This document shows positions 51,613-59,898 of a stretch of 64,000 nucleotides of DNA, one piece after another (position 1 is the first letter of the stretch; each line of letters begins with the position of its first letter). A program made the translations under genes and the position numbers. The notes under the pieces are model-generated. The model had not been told where the DNA came from. It was given only the letters and a program-made list of their open reading frames with translations, and searched no databases. The stretch is from Saltatorellus ferox. Its GTDB lineage: Bacteria > Planctomycetota > UBA1135 > GCA-002686595. The stretch is from the NCBI GenBank assembly GCA_007751475.1, contig CP036434.1, positions 1,984,001-2,048,000 of the forward strand. Reading direction: 5' to 3'.

Positions 51613-53769
51613 ATGATCTTCAGCGCTGCTCTCTTCGCCGCCTCGCTCTTACCTCAGATCGGTGCGACTCGCCCGCTGGCCCCGCGGCCCGATCGCAGCG
51701 CCCAGGGGATCGCGCCGCCCGCGTTCGAGCATCGCGTCGTGGTGGTGCAGAACTGGGACGCCGAACTGCGGGTGACCTTGACGGAGCAGGTCGGCACGGG
51801 GGCGAACCTGTTCCTGCGTCGCGGGGCGCCGGCGACGCTGACCGAGTGGGACGCTCGCTCCGCGACCCCGGGGACATCGAACGAGTCCGTCGTGCTGACG
51901 GAGGCCTCGGCTCAGCCGCTGCAGTCCGGCACCTGGTACGTCAGCATCTACCGCCCCGGCAACACGGTGTTCGGGCTCGACATCCAGAAGAGCCCGCTGC
52001 CCTCCGCGCGCCCCGGCGTCGGCGCGACCCCCTATAGTGGGGGCACCACGTTCCGGGTGTGGGCGCCGAACGCGAACTCCGTCCACGTCGCGGGAACGTT
52101 CAACGGCTGGTCGTCGACGACGGCGCCGCTCGCCAGTGAGGGCGCGGGTCACTGGTCCCTCGACATCCGAAACGTCGCCGCGGGGGCGCGCTATCAGTAC
52201 GTGATCGGTGCAGGCACGACGACGCAGTGGCGCGCTGATCCGCGCTCGCTCTCCGTCGTGAACAGCGCGAGCGATTCGATCGTCGTCGATCACGGGGCGT
52301 TCGACTGGGGGACGGGTACGTTCCAGATGCCCGCCTGGAACGACCTCGTGATGTACGAGATGCACGTCGGCACGTTCAACGACGCCGCGGGTGGAGCCCC
52401 CGGGACGTTCAGCTCCGCGGTGCAGCGTCTCGATCATCTCCAGGCGCTCGGCATCAACATGATCGCGCTCATGCCGGTGAACGAGTTCCCGGGGGACTAC
52501 TCCTGGGGCTACAACCCCGCGCATCCATTTGCGCCCGAAACCGCCTACGGAAGCGTGAGCGCGCTGAAGACCTTCGTTCGCGAGGCGCACGCGCGAGGCA
52601 TGGCCGTCACCCTCGACGTGCTCTACAACCACCTCGGGCCGAACGACATCCCGCACTGGCAGTTCGACGGGTCCTGGCCCGGCTACTCGGGCGGCATCTA
52701 CTTCTACGACGACACGCGGGCCCAGACACCCTGGGGCAACACGCGCCCGAACTACGATCGCGCCGAGGTTCGCGCGCTGATCCGCGACAACGCGCTGATG
52801 TGGCTCGAGGACTACCGGATGGACGGCTTGCGCTTCGACGCGACGGCCTACATTCGCACGGGGCCGACCGGCGACCTGCCGTCTGGCTGGTCGCTGATGC
52901 AGTGGGTCAACAACGAGATCGACGTCAGCCAGCCCTGGAAGTACATCGTTGCCGAGGACCTGCGGAACAACGACTACATCACGCGTGACACGGGCATCGG
53001 CGGCGCGGGGTTCGACGGCCAGTGGGATGCTCAGTTCGTCCATCCGATCCGCGCGGCCGTCGTGAACCCCTCCGACGCAGGGCGTGACATGTGGTCCGTG
53101 CGCGACGCGATCACGGCGCGCTACAACACAGACGCCTTCGAGCGGGTCATCTACTCGGAGTCCCATGACGAGGTCGCCAACGGCCGCTCGCGCGTCCCGG
53201 AGGAGATCTGGCCAGGGAACGCCGCGAGCTGGTACTCGAAGAAGCGCTCGACGCTGGCGGCGGCGCTCGTGATGACGTCGCCCGGCGTGCCGATGCTGTT
53301 CCAGGGCCAGGAGATCCTGGAGGACGAGTACTTCCGCGATACCGATCCAGTGGACTGGACGAAGCTCGCGCAGTTCGCGGGCATCCGTGATCTCTACGCG
53401 GATCTGATCGCCCTGCGGCGCAACGTCGGCGGCACGACGGCCGGTCTCAAGGGCCAGAACGTCCGCGTTCATCACGTCAACGACGGTGCGAAGGTCATCG
53501 CCTTCCATCGCTGGGACCAGGGCGGCGCTGGGGACGACGTCATCGTTCTCGCGAACTTCTCCAACACGACCTTCCCGAGCTATCGGATCGGCGTGCCGCG
53601 CCCCGGTCTCTGGCGCCTGCGCTTCAACAGCGATGCCAGCGTCTACGACCCGGGGTACTCGAACCATCCCTCGACGGATGTGACCGCCTCGGCGATTCCC
53701 TACGACGGCATGGCGTACAGCATCGATCTGACGATCGCGCCCTACACCGCTCTCGTTCTCTCCCAGTGA
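51613..53769 (+). CDS. Secreted GH13 glycoside hydrolase with CBM48
   Basis: 718 aa. A short signal segment (MIFSAALFAASLLPQ) leads into a pre-peptidase-like beta domain (about 35-135), then a CBM48-type early-set domain (about 145-235, VRVWAPNANSVHVAGTFNGW). The GH13 barrel follows: motif I DVLYNHLG, nucleophile Asp409 in DGLRFDATAYI, acid/base Glu448 in IVAEDLRNND, and Asp519 in SESHDEV. The layout is that of glycogen-branching/GlgB or trehalohydrolase-type GH13 enzymes, but export suggests extracellular alpha-glucan use rather than glycogen synthesis. The C-terminal beta domain ends LTIAPYTALVLSQ, typical of the family. Exact specificity is not determinable here. Confidence 0.88.
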   Translation: MIFSAALFAASLLPQIGATRPLAPRPDRSAQGIAPPAFEHRVVVVQNWDAELRVTLTEQVGTGANLFLRRGAPATLTEWDARSATPGTSNESVVLTEASAQPLQSGTWYVSIYRPGNTVFGLDIQKSPLPSARPGVGATPYSGGTTFRVWAPNANSVHVAGTFNGWSSTTAPLASEGAGHWSLDIRNVAAGARYQYVIGAGTTTQWRADPRSLSVVNSASDSIVVDHGAFDWGTGTFQMPAWNDLVMYEMHVGTFNDAAGGAPGTFSSAVQRLDHLQALGINMIALMPVNEFPGDYSWGYNPAHPFAPETAYGSVSALKTFVREAHARGMAVTLDVLYNHLGPNDIPHWQFDGSWPGYSGGIYFYDDTRAQTPWGNTRPNYDRAEVRALIRDNALMWLEDYRMDGLRFDATAYIRTGPTGDLPSGWSLMQWVNNEIDVSQPWKYIVAEDLRNNDYITRDTGIGGAGFDGQWDAQFVHPIRAAVVNPSDAGRDMWSVRDAITARYNTDAFERVIYSESHDEVANGRSRVPEEIWPGNAASWYSKKRSTLAAALVMTSPGVPMLFQGQEILEDEYFRDTDPVDWTKLAQFAGIRDLYADLIALRRNVGGTTAGLKGQNVRVHHVNDGAKVIAFHRWDQGGAGDDVIVLANFSNTTFPSYRIGVPRPGLWRLRFNSDASVYDPGYSNHPSTDVTASAIPYDGMAYSIDLTIAPYTALVLSQ

Positions 53770-53797
53770 TCCCCTTTCTTCTTCCGCCCATCGTTTC

Positions 53798-55009
53798 ATG
53801 AAGTCATCTGCCTGCACGGGCGCGTTGGGCGCCCTTCTTCTCTTCGGGTCCCTGGCCGTGGGAGCTGCCCCGAGCGCATCGGCCCAGGTCTTGCCCGTCT
53901 GCTCCGAGACCTTCGAGTACCCCTACCCGGGCCAGCTTCACCTCCAGAACGGCGCCCAGGGCTGGCTCAACGAGTGGTTCATCGTTCAGGGCGCGGGGGA
54001 CATCTCGCTGTTCGATTCGTCGGTCGCGCCCGCGTTCCCGCTGGACGACGGCGTGGGCGTCTATGCGGGCCAGGTCGTTCCCTACGGTGAGGCCTACCGC
54101 AAGCCCGACGTCTTCGCGCACCCGGACATCGACGCCGGTGGCGTCTTCGGGCTGGAGAACACGACGATCTGGATCTCGTTCAGCGCGCAGCTCTACACCG
54201 GGAGCACGGACCACTACGGTGGCGTGTCGCTGATCCTCCAGGGAGTCGGAGAGGTGCTGTTCATCGGTTCGCCCTGGCAATCGAACGGCTGGGGCATCGA
54301 CGATGGAGGGCCGACCGGCCCGCCCCCTGTGCTGATCCCGGGAACGAGTGACTCCCAGGCGGCGCGCATCGTCACGCGCATCGACTTCACCGTCGGGATG
54401 GAGCGGCTTCGCATGTACATCGACCCGGCGACGGACTATCCGACGGGTCCCGCAGATCTCGATGAGATGATCCAGGACATGATCTGGGACGAGATCCGGC
54501 TGTCGTCCGGCGGAAACAATGGAGAGGGGTACTACTTCGACAATCTCGTGATCGCGAAGGGTGATCCCACCGGCAGTCTGGGCACCAGCTACTGTGGTCC
54601 AGCCGTGCCGAACTCGACGACGAACTCCGCGGAGATCGGCGCGTTCGGAAGCGCCTCGGTCGTCCAGAACGGGCTGACGATCGGCGCCACGAGCCTTCCG
54701 CCGCTCGCCTTTGGATTCCTCATCACGAGCCGCGCCCAGGGTTTTGCCGTCAACCCAGGTGGCAGCCAGGGGAACCTTTGTCTCTCGGGTGCGATCGGCC
54801 GTTACGTCGGGCCGGGGCAGATCCAGAACAGCGGATCCGCTGGCGCGTTCTCGCTCCTCCTCGACCTGACGCAGGTGCCGCAGCCCAACGGGTTCGTTTC
54901 GGTGCTTCCGGGGGACGTGTGGAACTTCCAGTGCTGGTTCCGCGACTCGGTCGGTGGTTCGGCGGTCTCGAACTTCACGGACGGGGTCTCGGTGACCTTC
55001 ACCAACTGA
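53798..55009 (+). CDS. Secreted protein with lectin-like domain and shared C-terminal module
   Basis: 403 aa. A clear signal peptide (ALGALLLFGSLAVGAAPSASA) precedes a beta-rich domain of about 225 residues, possibly concanavalin/lectin-like (TIWISFSAQLYTGSTDHYGGVSLIL, RIDFTVGMERLRMYIDP, YYFDNLVIAKG). From about residue 263 (SYCGPAVPNST) comes the 140-residue module found in three other genes here: LTIGATSLPPLAFGFLI, GGSQGNLCLSGAIGRY and a terminal WFRD/SNFTDGVSVTF. No catalytic motif is seen. It is just downstream of the GH13 gene (28 bp), so the two may form an operon of exported polysaccharide-related proteins. Confidence 0.75.
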   Translation: MKSSACTGALGALLLFGSLAVGAAPSASAQVLPVCSETFEYPYPGQLHLQNGAQGWLNEWFIVQGAGDISLFDSSVAPAFPLDDGVGVYAGQVVPYGEAYRKPDVFAHPDIDAGGVFGLENTTIWISFSAQLYTGSTDHYGGVSLILQGVGEVLFIGSPWQSNGWGIDDGGPTGPPPVLIPGTSDSQAARIVTRIDFTVGMERLRMYIDPATDYPTGPADLDEMIQDMIWDEIRLSSGGNNGEGYYFDNLVIAKGDPTGSLGTSYCGPAVPNSTTNSAEIGAFGSASVVQNGLTIGATSLPPLAFGFLITSRAQGFAVNPGGSQGNLCLSGAIGRYVGPGQIQNSGSAGAFSLLLDLTQVPQPNGFVSVLPGDVWNFQCWFRDSVGGSAVSNFTDGVSVTFTN

Positions 55010-55034
55010 GCCTCGCTTCTTCTTCGGGGTCGCT

Positions 55035-57824
55035 TCAGTCCCTGTCCAGTCGATCACGGCTCGATCGCCTCGCGGCGTCGAGGGTGCTCGCCAGGCCAGC
55101 AGCTGGCTTCGGCGCTGCGCTCGATGGGGCCGTCGGGGCCGTCGGGGTCGTCGGGGCCGCTGGTGCAGGCTCCGTCCTGGGGATCGCAGGTTCCGTTTCC
55201 GAGCGGCGGGTCGACGCGCGCTTCACCGATCGTTTCGGCCACGGGATCTGCCCCCAGACGTCGAGTCGTCGTCCAGCGATCTCCAGTAGCCAGAGCACAA
55301 GGGCCGCCAGCATCAGCTCGGCCGTCAGGAGCTTCCACGCTCTGGCGCCCCGCGGTCCGCGGAGGATCTCGGCCGTTCCGACCTTCATCACGCCGCCGGA
55401 GCGCGCTGCAGCCCGGCGCAGGAGGCGCTCACCCGCTCGCGGATCGGGGGAGCGCTCGTATTCCGGGGAGTAAGGCAGGATCGTCGGTGGCATCGTCAGG
55501 GCCACCATGTCGCCGGAGCCAGACTCCAGTCCCACCGTGGTCACGGCCACCTCACCCGAGCGGAGCGGATGGCTCGCCTCGAAGCGCGTGGGCGAGACGC
55601 GCTCCAGCGTCACCCGATGCGTCCCGCTGCTGTCGGTCACGCTGGCGGTGAGCGCTTCGCCGAGGTCGCCCCTGGCCGCGTCCGGATCGAATTCGACCGA
55701 GAGGACGGCGCGCCGCCCCTGGCGTTCGACCGAGGCGAACACGCCCACCGGCGCCTCGACGCCGCTGAGCCAGCGGACCATCGTCACGAAGAACGGCGAG
55801 AAGCCCTCCCAGTTCGGAAGCGCCGAGCCGTACGCGCCGCCGATCTGCCCCGTGAAAGCGGCGACCCGCCCGAGTCCCCGCGCGTGGAACGCGACGACGG
55901 GCGCCTTGTACTCGTCGGTCGTGACGGCGCCGGGCGAGGCGCCGTCCCTGAGGTACGTCAGGTTGTAGCCGCCGAGCTGCGGGAACCGGAGCTCGGGCAT
56001 GTCCGCGAGCCCGAGCAGGTCGCGGCGCGACTCGACGGCGACCGGATCCGTCACGAAGGTGGATCGAGCGATCGCCTGCGTATCCATCGCGAAGAGGCGC
56101 GGGAGCTCCGACGCCGACGCCGTGAAGTAAGCCTCTCCACCGCCGCTTCGGGCGCAAGCCCGCAGGAACTCGGCGTGGGGATCGGTGTCGGAACCGAGGC
56201 CGATGACCGAAACCGTGGCGCCCATGTCGCGGAGCAGTGCGATCACCGGCGGCGTCTCGGCCTGCTCCTCCGCGTCGGATGCGTCCGCGAAGAGAATGAC
56301 GTGCTTCGTGACCTGCGAGGCGCTCTGGAGCTCGCGGGCCGATGCCTTCAGCGCGGTCGCCGTGAAGATGCCGCCGCCCCGGGACAGGATCCCGAGGACC
56401 TTGGCCTCGACTTTATCGGGTTCCGTGAGTTCGGTCTGGCTCTGGATCACGTGGGCGGCCGAGTCCACCGCGATGATCGAGACCGAGTCGCTGGGGGACA
56501 GCAGTCTCAAGGCCTCGACCGTGCCGCGGTTCGCAAGGTCCATCTTGGTGCCGCCTTCGGCCGGTGCCGCCATCGATCCCGATCGGTCGAGCGTGATGGA
56601 CAGCGCGACGGCGAGCTTGCGGTGCTCCTGCCGCTGCTCCATCGAAACCGGAAGGAGATCGTCCAGCGGAGAGCGGAAGTAGCCACCGGATCCGAAGGAC
56701 GCTTCACCGCCGGTCATCAGGAGCCCGCCGCCATGGTCGAGCGTCCAGGTCCGGAGAAGTTCCGTGCGGTCCAGGCCCAGACGTGCAGCCGAGACGTTCT
56801 CGAGGACGACCGCCCGAAAGTTCTCCAGGGTGACGAGCTGGCGCGGCGCCTCATCGACGCTGATCGCAACCGCGGGAATGCCAGCGCCGCGCAGCGCGAG
56901 CGTCAGCGGGTCGGTGGCGCCGTCGTGATTCAGAACGAGGACGGGACGGGCGCCGAGTGCTCGCGTGGCGGCCAGTGCGCGGTCGTTCTCCGGGACGCGG
57001 TCGACCGTGTCCGCTCCGGGGGCGAGCTCGACCCGATAGGTCCCGATCCCCGCCTCGGTGAGCCCGGTTCGGAAGCGGATTCGCGAGCGCCCTGGCGGCA
57101 GCTCCACCGTCCGCGACTCCAGGAGATCCTCGCCGCGCAGGAGGCGCACGGTGCGCGCTTCTCTGGTCGCGGACTGGATCCAGGCGGTGATCAGGAACGG
57201 CTCGCCGGTGAAGACCTCGGACGGCAGCTCGACGCGCTCGATCGATGTATCGCCGACGCGTATCCGGCCCACGTCGCGCACGTCGATGCGGACGCCGCGA
57301 CCGGCGGCGGCGAGCACCGCGCCATCGACCTCACGCTCCGCGTCCGCCTCGCCATCCGATAGCAGAACGATCGAGCCGCGCGCTCCTCGGGGAATCAGCG
57401 AGAGCGCGGATTCGAGCGCCGCGCTGAGGTTGCTTCCGTCCGGCGAGACCGCCGCATCGAAGCTCTGGAAGCCCCGCGACGCCCGCGTGATGCCGCGATC
57501 GATGATCGCCTCTTCGCCAAAGGTGATCACGTGGACCTCGTCCTCGGGGCGGCGCGAATCGAGCGTGAGCTGGATCATCTCGATCGCTTGCTCCTCGGAC
57601 CCAGCGGGCATGGATGCCGAGCGGTCGACGACGAAGACGACGTGGCGTCCGCCCGTGCCCGCGTGCAGGTACAGGCCGGCGGCGGCGAGAGCGACCACGG
57701 CCGCGAGGAGCAGCCGAAGCGCGGTCGTCATCGGGTGCTGCTCCCGGCGCGTCCTCCATGCGAGCCACACGAGGGGCAGGAATAGCAGGAGCAGCTCGGG
57801 CCGCTGGAAGCTCAGGGCGCTCAA
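55035..57824 (-). CDS. Membrane protein with two VWA domains
   Basis: 929 aa starting at TTG 57824: it overlaps the upstream TGA as TTGA and GGAGG sits 6 bases upstream. A GTG at 57857 would overlap the neighbour by 37 bases. Two N-terminal membrane segments are followed by a VWA domain with MIDAS DRSAS near residue 67 and a second VWA with DRSGS near residue 414. Between them is a glutamine amidotransferase-like segment (AVVLENVSAARLGLDRTELLRTWTLDHGGGLLMTGGEA) without the catalytic triad. A membrane helix near residue 850 precedes a Thr/Pro/Ala-rich tail encoded by GTCGGGGCC-type repeats. It belongs with the BatA-like gene upstream to the MoxR-associated system. Confidence 0.88.
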   Translation of the reverse strand: MSALSFQRPELLLLFLPLVWLAWRTRREQHPMTTALRLLLAAVVALAAAGLYLHAGTGGRHVVFVVDRSASMPAGSEEQAIEMIQLTLDSRRPEDEVHVITFGEEAIIDRGITRASRGFQSFDAAVSPDGSNLSAALESALSLIPRGARGSIVLLSDGEADAEREVDGAVLAAAGRGVRIDVRDVGRIRVGDTSIERVELPSEVFTGEPFLITAWIQSATREARTVRLLRGEDLLESRTVELPPGRSRIRFRTGLTEAGIGTYRVELAPGADTVDRVPENDRALAATRALGARPVLVLNHDGATDPLTLALRGAGIPAVAISVDEAPRQLVTLENFRAVVLENVSAARLGLDRTELLRTWTLDHGGGLLMTGGEASFGSGGYFRSPLDDLLPVSMEQRQEHRKLAVALSITLDRSGSMAAPAEGGTKMDLANRGTVEALRLLSPSDSVSIIAVDSAAHVIQSQTELTEPDKVEAKVLGILSRGGGIFTATALKASARELQSASQVTKHVILFADASDAEEQAETPPVIALLRDMGATVSVIGLGSDTDPHAEFLRACARSGGGEAYFTASASELPRLFAMDTQAIARSTFVTDPVAVESRRDLLGLADMPELRFPQLGGYNLTYLRDGASPGAVTTDEYKAPVVAFHARGLGRVAAFTGQIGGAYGSALPNWEGFSPFFVTMVRWLSGVEAPVGVFASVERQGRRAVLSVEFDPDAARGDLGEALTASVTDSSGTHRVTLERVSPTRFEASHPLRSGEVAVTTVGLESGSGDMVALTMPPTILPYSPEYERSPDPRAGERLLRRAAARSGGVMKVGTAEILRGPRGARAWKLLTAELMLAALVLWLLEIAGRRLDVWGQIPWPKRSVKRASTRRSETEPAIPRTEPAPAAPTTPTAPTAPSSAAPKPAAGLASTLDAARRSSRDRLDRD

Positions 57825-59725
57825 GCGCCACCTCCGCTTCGATCGCGCAGCGCCCACCAGTCGAGGCCGAGCATCGCGGCCGCCAGCAGGATCAGCACGG
57901 ACTCGAGCCAGGGAGTTCGCCCGCCCTGGGCGAGCGCGTCACCGAAGTCCTCGCGGTTGCGCGGACCAGGGTCGACGCTGGAGCGGTCGCGCAGGTCCGA
58001 CTCGGCGGCGCCGAGGAGCGATACGCCGAACGTCTGGAGCACCGCGGTGGCCCCGGTACCGGCCCGGGGACGACGGAGTTCCCAGAGCCCGGGCTCATCG
58101 AGTCGCGGCGTGATCAGGTCGGTGGAAGTGGTCGATTCGATCATCCGCCGAGCGCCTCCCGGAGCCACGAGTTCCAAAGGCTCGTTCGGGGCACCGCGCC
58201 AGAGGAAGCGCTCGCCCAGCGCAAGGGAGGTTCGATCCGGACCCGGCAGGGCGAGGCGCCGCTCTTCGGCGGCGTTCGCGAGCAAGATCGGCCAGTCGGC
58301 GGAGCGGCCCAGGTTGGAGCGCTCGGGGTCGATGCGCAGTTTCCAGACGCGCGCGGAGCCCGGGAGCAAGGCCTCCGTGATGAGCGGCGTGTCGCCCGCG
58401 TAGGCGAGCACGCTGGCCGCCGGGTCGATGGTGGCGGACTCGTCCATGGACCAGACGACGCCGTCGAAGGACACGCCGTCGAGGAGTCCGTGGCTCGCGT
58501 CCAGGAGGAAGGGGCCGACGAGGTGACTCGGTTCGGCCGCCCTGCCCTGCACCAGGAGCTGCCAGGGGCTCGAGAGCGCCTCGGCCATGGGGTCGGTGGG
58601 GATCGCGTCGGCAGAGATCACCAGGTGCGGGCTCTCGTCGGAGCCCACCGCCGTGGCGTCGATGACGATCTCGGCCCAGCGCTCCGCAGAGCCTGCGGCG
58701 CCCAGCCCAAGGCCCTGGGAGGGGCCGGCCTCGAGCCGTGAAGCCAGGCGCAGGGTCTTCTGTGGCGGTGGGCCAAGGTAGGCGACGTCGTCGATCGGGA
58801 AGCCATCGAGGGCGGCGCCGAGGGAGGCACCATCTGGGCCACCCACGGGATCGATGCGAGCGACCATCACCCGCGCCGTCGAGCGCACTCGGTAGGTCCA
58901 GCCGCGCGTCTCGTCGGGCTCGAGGACCAGAGCCTCCTCGGCGACCGCAGTACCCGGCTCGTCCGCAGGCGCGAGGGTCAAACGCAGCGTCGCGGCGCGG
59001 TCGGAAGCGTTTCGAACGACCACTCGGATCTCGTCGTCGCCGTCCGTCGTCCGCGCTCGAAGGGCGGCCGTGATCCCGACGTTGCTCGCCGGTTCACCCA
59101 CCGCGATCCAGCGGATGCGCTCTGTAGCGCTCGCTGTCGCCGACGCCTTGGAGACGTGATCGGTCACGTGGTCGATGGCCCCGCCCGCGGCCAGCTCGGC
59201 CCCGAGCAGCAGACCAGCCGTCGGGTCGTGGTCGCCGAAGATCGGCCAGGGCTTCGCCAGCTCCGCGAGCGCCTCGTCGCGGAAGGCGAACGGGCCTGCC
59301 AGCACGATCGGTTCGGGACCCGTGAGCACGAGGGTCGCGCGGCTGTCCGAGGGCATCTCTCGCAGGCTTCTCGTGACCGCTTCCCGGGCGCGCTCACGGG
59401 CGGTCGTGCCATCGATGGCGCTCCGGGCGGTCAGGGACGCGGAGGAATCGATGACGGCCACGTAGTGCCGAGCGGTTTCGGCCCCGAACCAGCGCGGCCC
59501 CGCGAGCGCGAGCGTCAGGAAGAGCGCGCCGAAGAGTTCCGCCAGCAGCGACAAGCTGCGCCGAAGCGGCTGGCGAGCGCGTCCGCCCTGGGCTTCATTC
59601 GTGACCTCGTCCCACAGGAACACCGCGCTCACGACCAGCGGCCTTCGACGGCGCCGGTAGAGATGGAGACCCAGGATCGCCGCCAGACTGGCAAGACCGA
59701 GGAGTCCGAGCGGGTTCGCGAACAT
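57821..59725 (-). CDS. BatA-type VWA-like membrane protein
   Basis: 634 aa. The N-terminus MFANPLGLLGLASLAAILGLHLYRRRRRPLVVSAVFLW is the BatA/Aerotolerance_N signature, with a second helix (AELFGALFLTLALAGPRW). A VWA-like domain follows (VAVIDSSASL, DxSxS), then an Ig-like and a glutamine amidotransferase-like part, and a C-terminal membrane helix (VLILLAAAMLGLDWWAL). Such proteins partner MoxR ATPases and DUF58 proteins. First of a two-gene minus-strand unit with the double-VWA gene. The 173-bp gap to the PIG-L gene is a divergent promoter region; it contains GGGTTGGGGCAAC (59775-59787), also found upstream of mraZ. Confidence 0.9.
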   Translation of the reverse strand: MFANPLGLLGLASLAAILGLHLYRRRRRPLVVSAVFLWDEVTNEAQGGRARQPLRRSLSLLAELFGALFLTLALAGPRWFGAETARHYVAVIDSSASLTARSAIDGTTARERAREAVTRSLREMPSDSRATLVLTGPEPIVLAGPFAFRDEALAELAKPWPIFGDHDPTAGLLLGAELAAGGAIDHVTDHVSKASATASATERIRWIAVGEPASNVGITAALRARTTDGDDEIRVVVRNASDRAATLRLTLAPADEPGTAVAEEALVLEPDETRGWTYRVRSTARVMVARIDPVGGPDGASLGAALDGFPIDDVAYLGPPPQKTLRLASRLEAGPSQGLGLGAAGSAERWAEIVIDATAVGSDESPHLVISADAIPTDPMAEALSSPWQLLVQGRAAEPSHLVGPFLLDASHGLLDGVSFDGVVWSMDESATIDPAASVLAYAGDTPLITEALLPGSARVWKLRIDPERSNLGRSADWPILLANAAEERRLALPGPDRTSLALGERFLWRGAPNEPLELVAPGGARRMIESTTSTDLITPRLDEPGLWELRRPRAGTGATAVLQTFGVSLLGAAESDLRDRSSVDPGPRNREDFGDALAQGGRTPWLESVLILLAAAMLGLDWWALRDRSGGGA

Positions 59726-59898
59726 GCAGGTTTTCTACGCGAAGTGGCCTGGGTTCTGCCCGAGAAAACTCCGTGGGTTGGGGCAACGCAATCCAAACGG
59801 CGTCAAATCTGCCGCAGACCGCCAGCAGGTCTCCCTGACCTGATAGAAGTGGCGCGCGCTGCTCCCCGCCGCGCGCCCATTCAGCCCCTTTTTCGCCC

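Noticed and set aside
55120..55175. GTCGGGGCC-type tandem repeats as a regulatory site
   Set aside because: They lie inside the 3' coding region of the double-VWA gene and encode its Thr/Pro/Ala-rich tail, typical low-complexity expansion.
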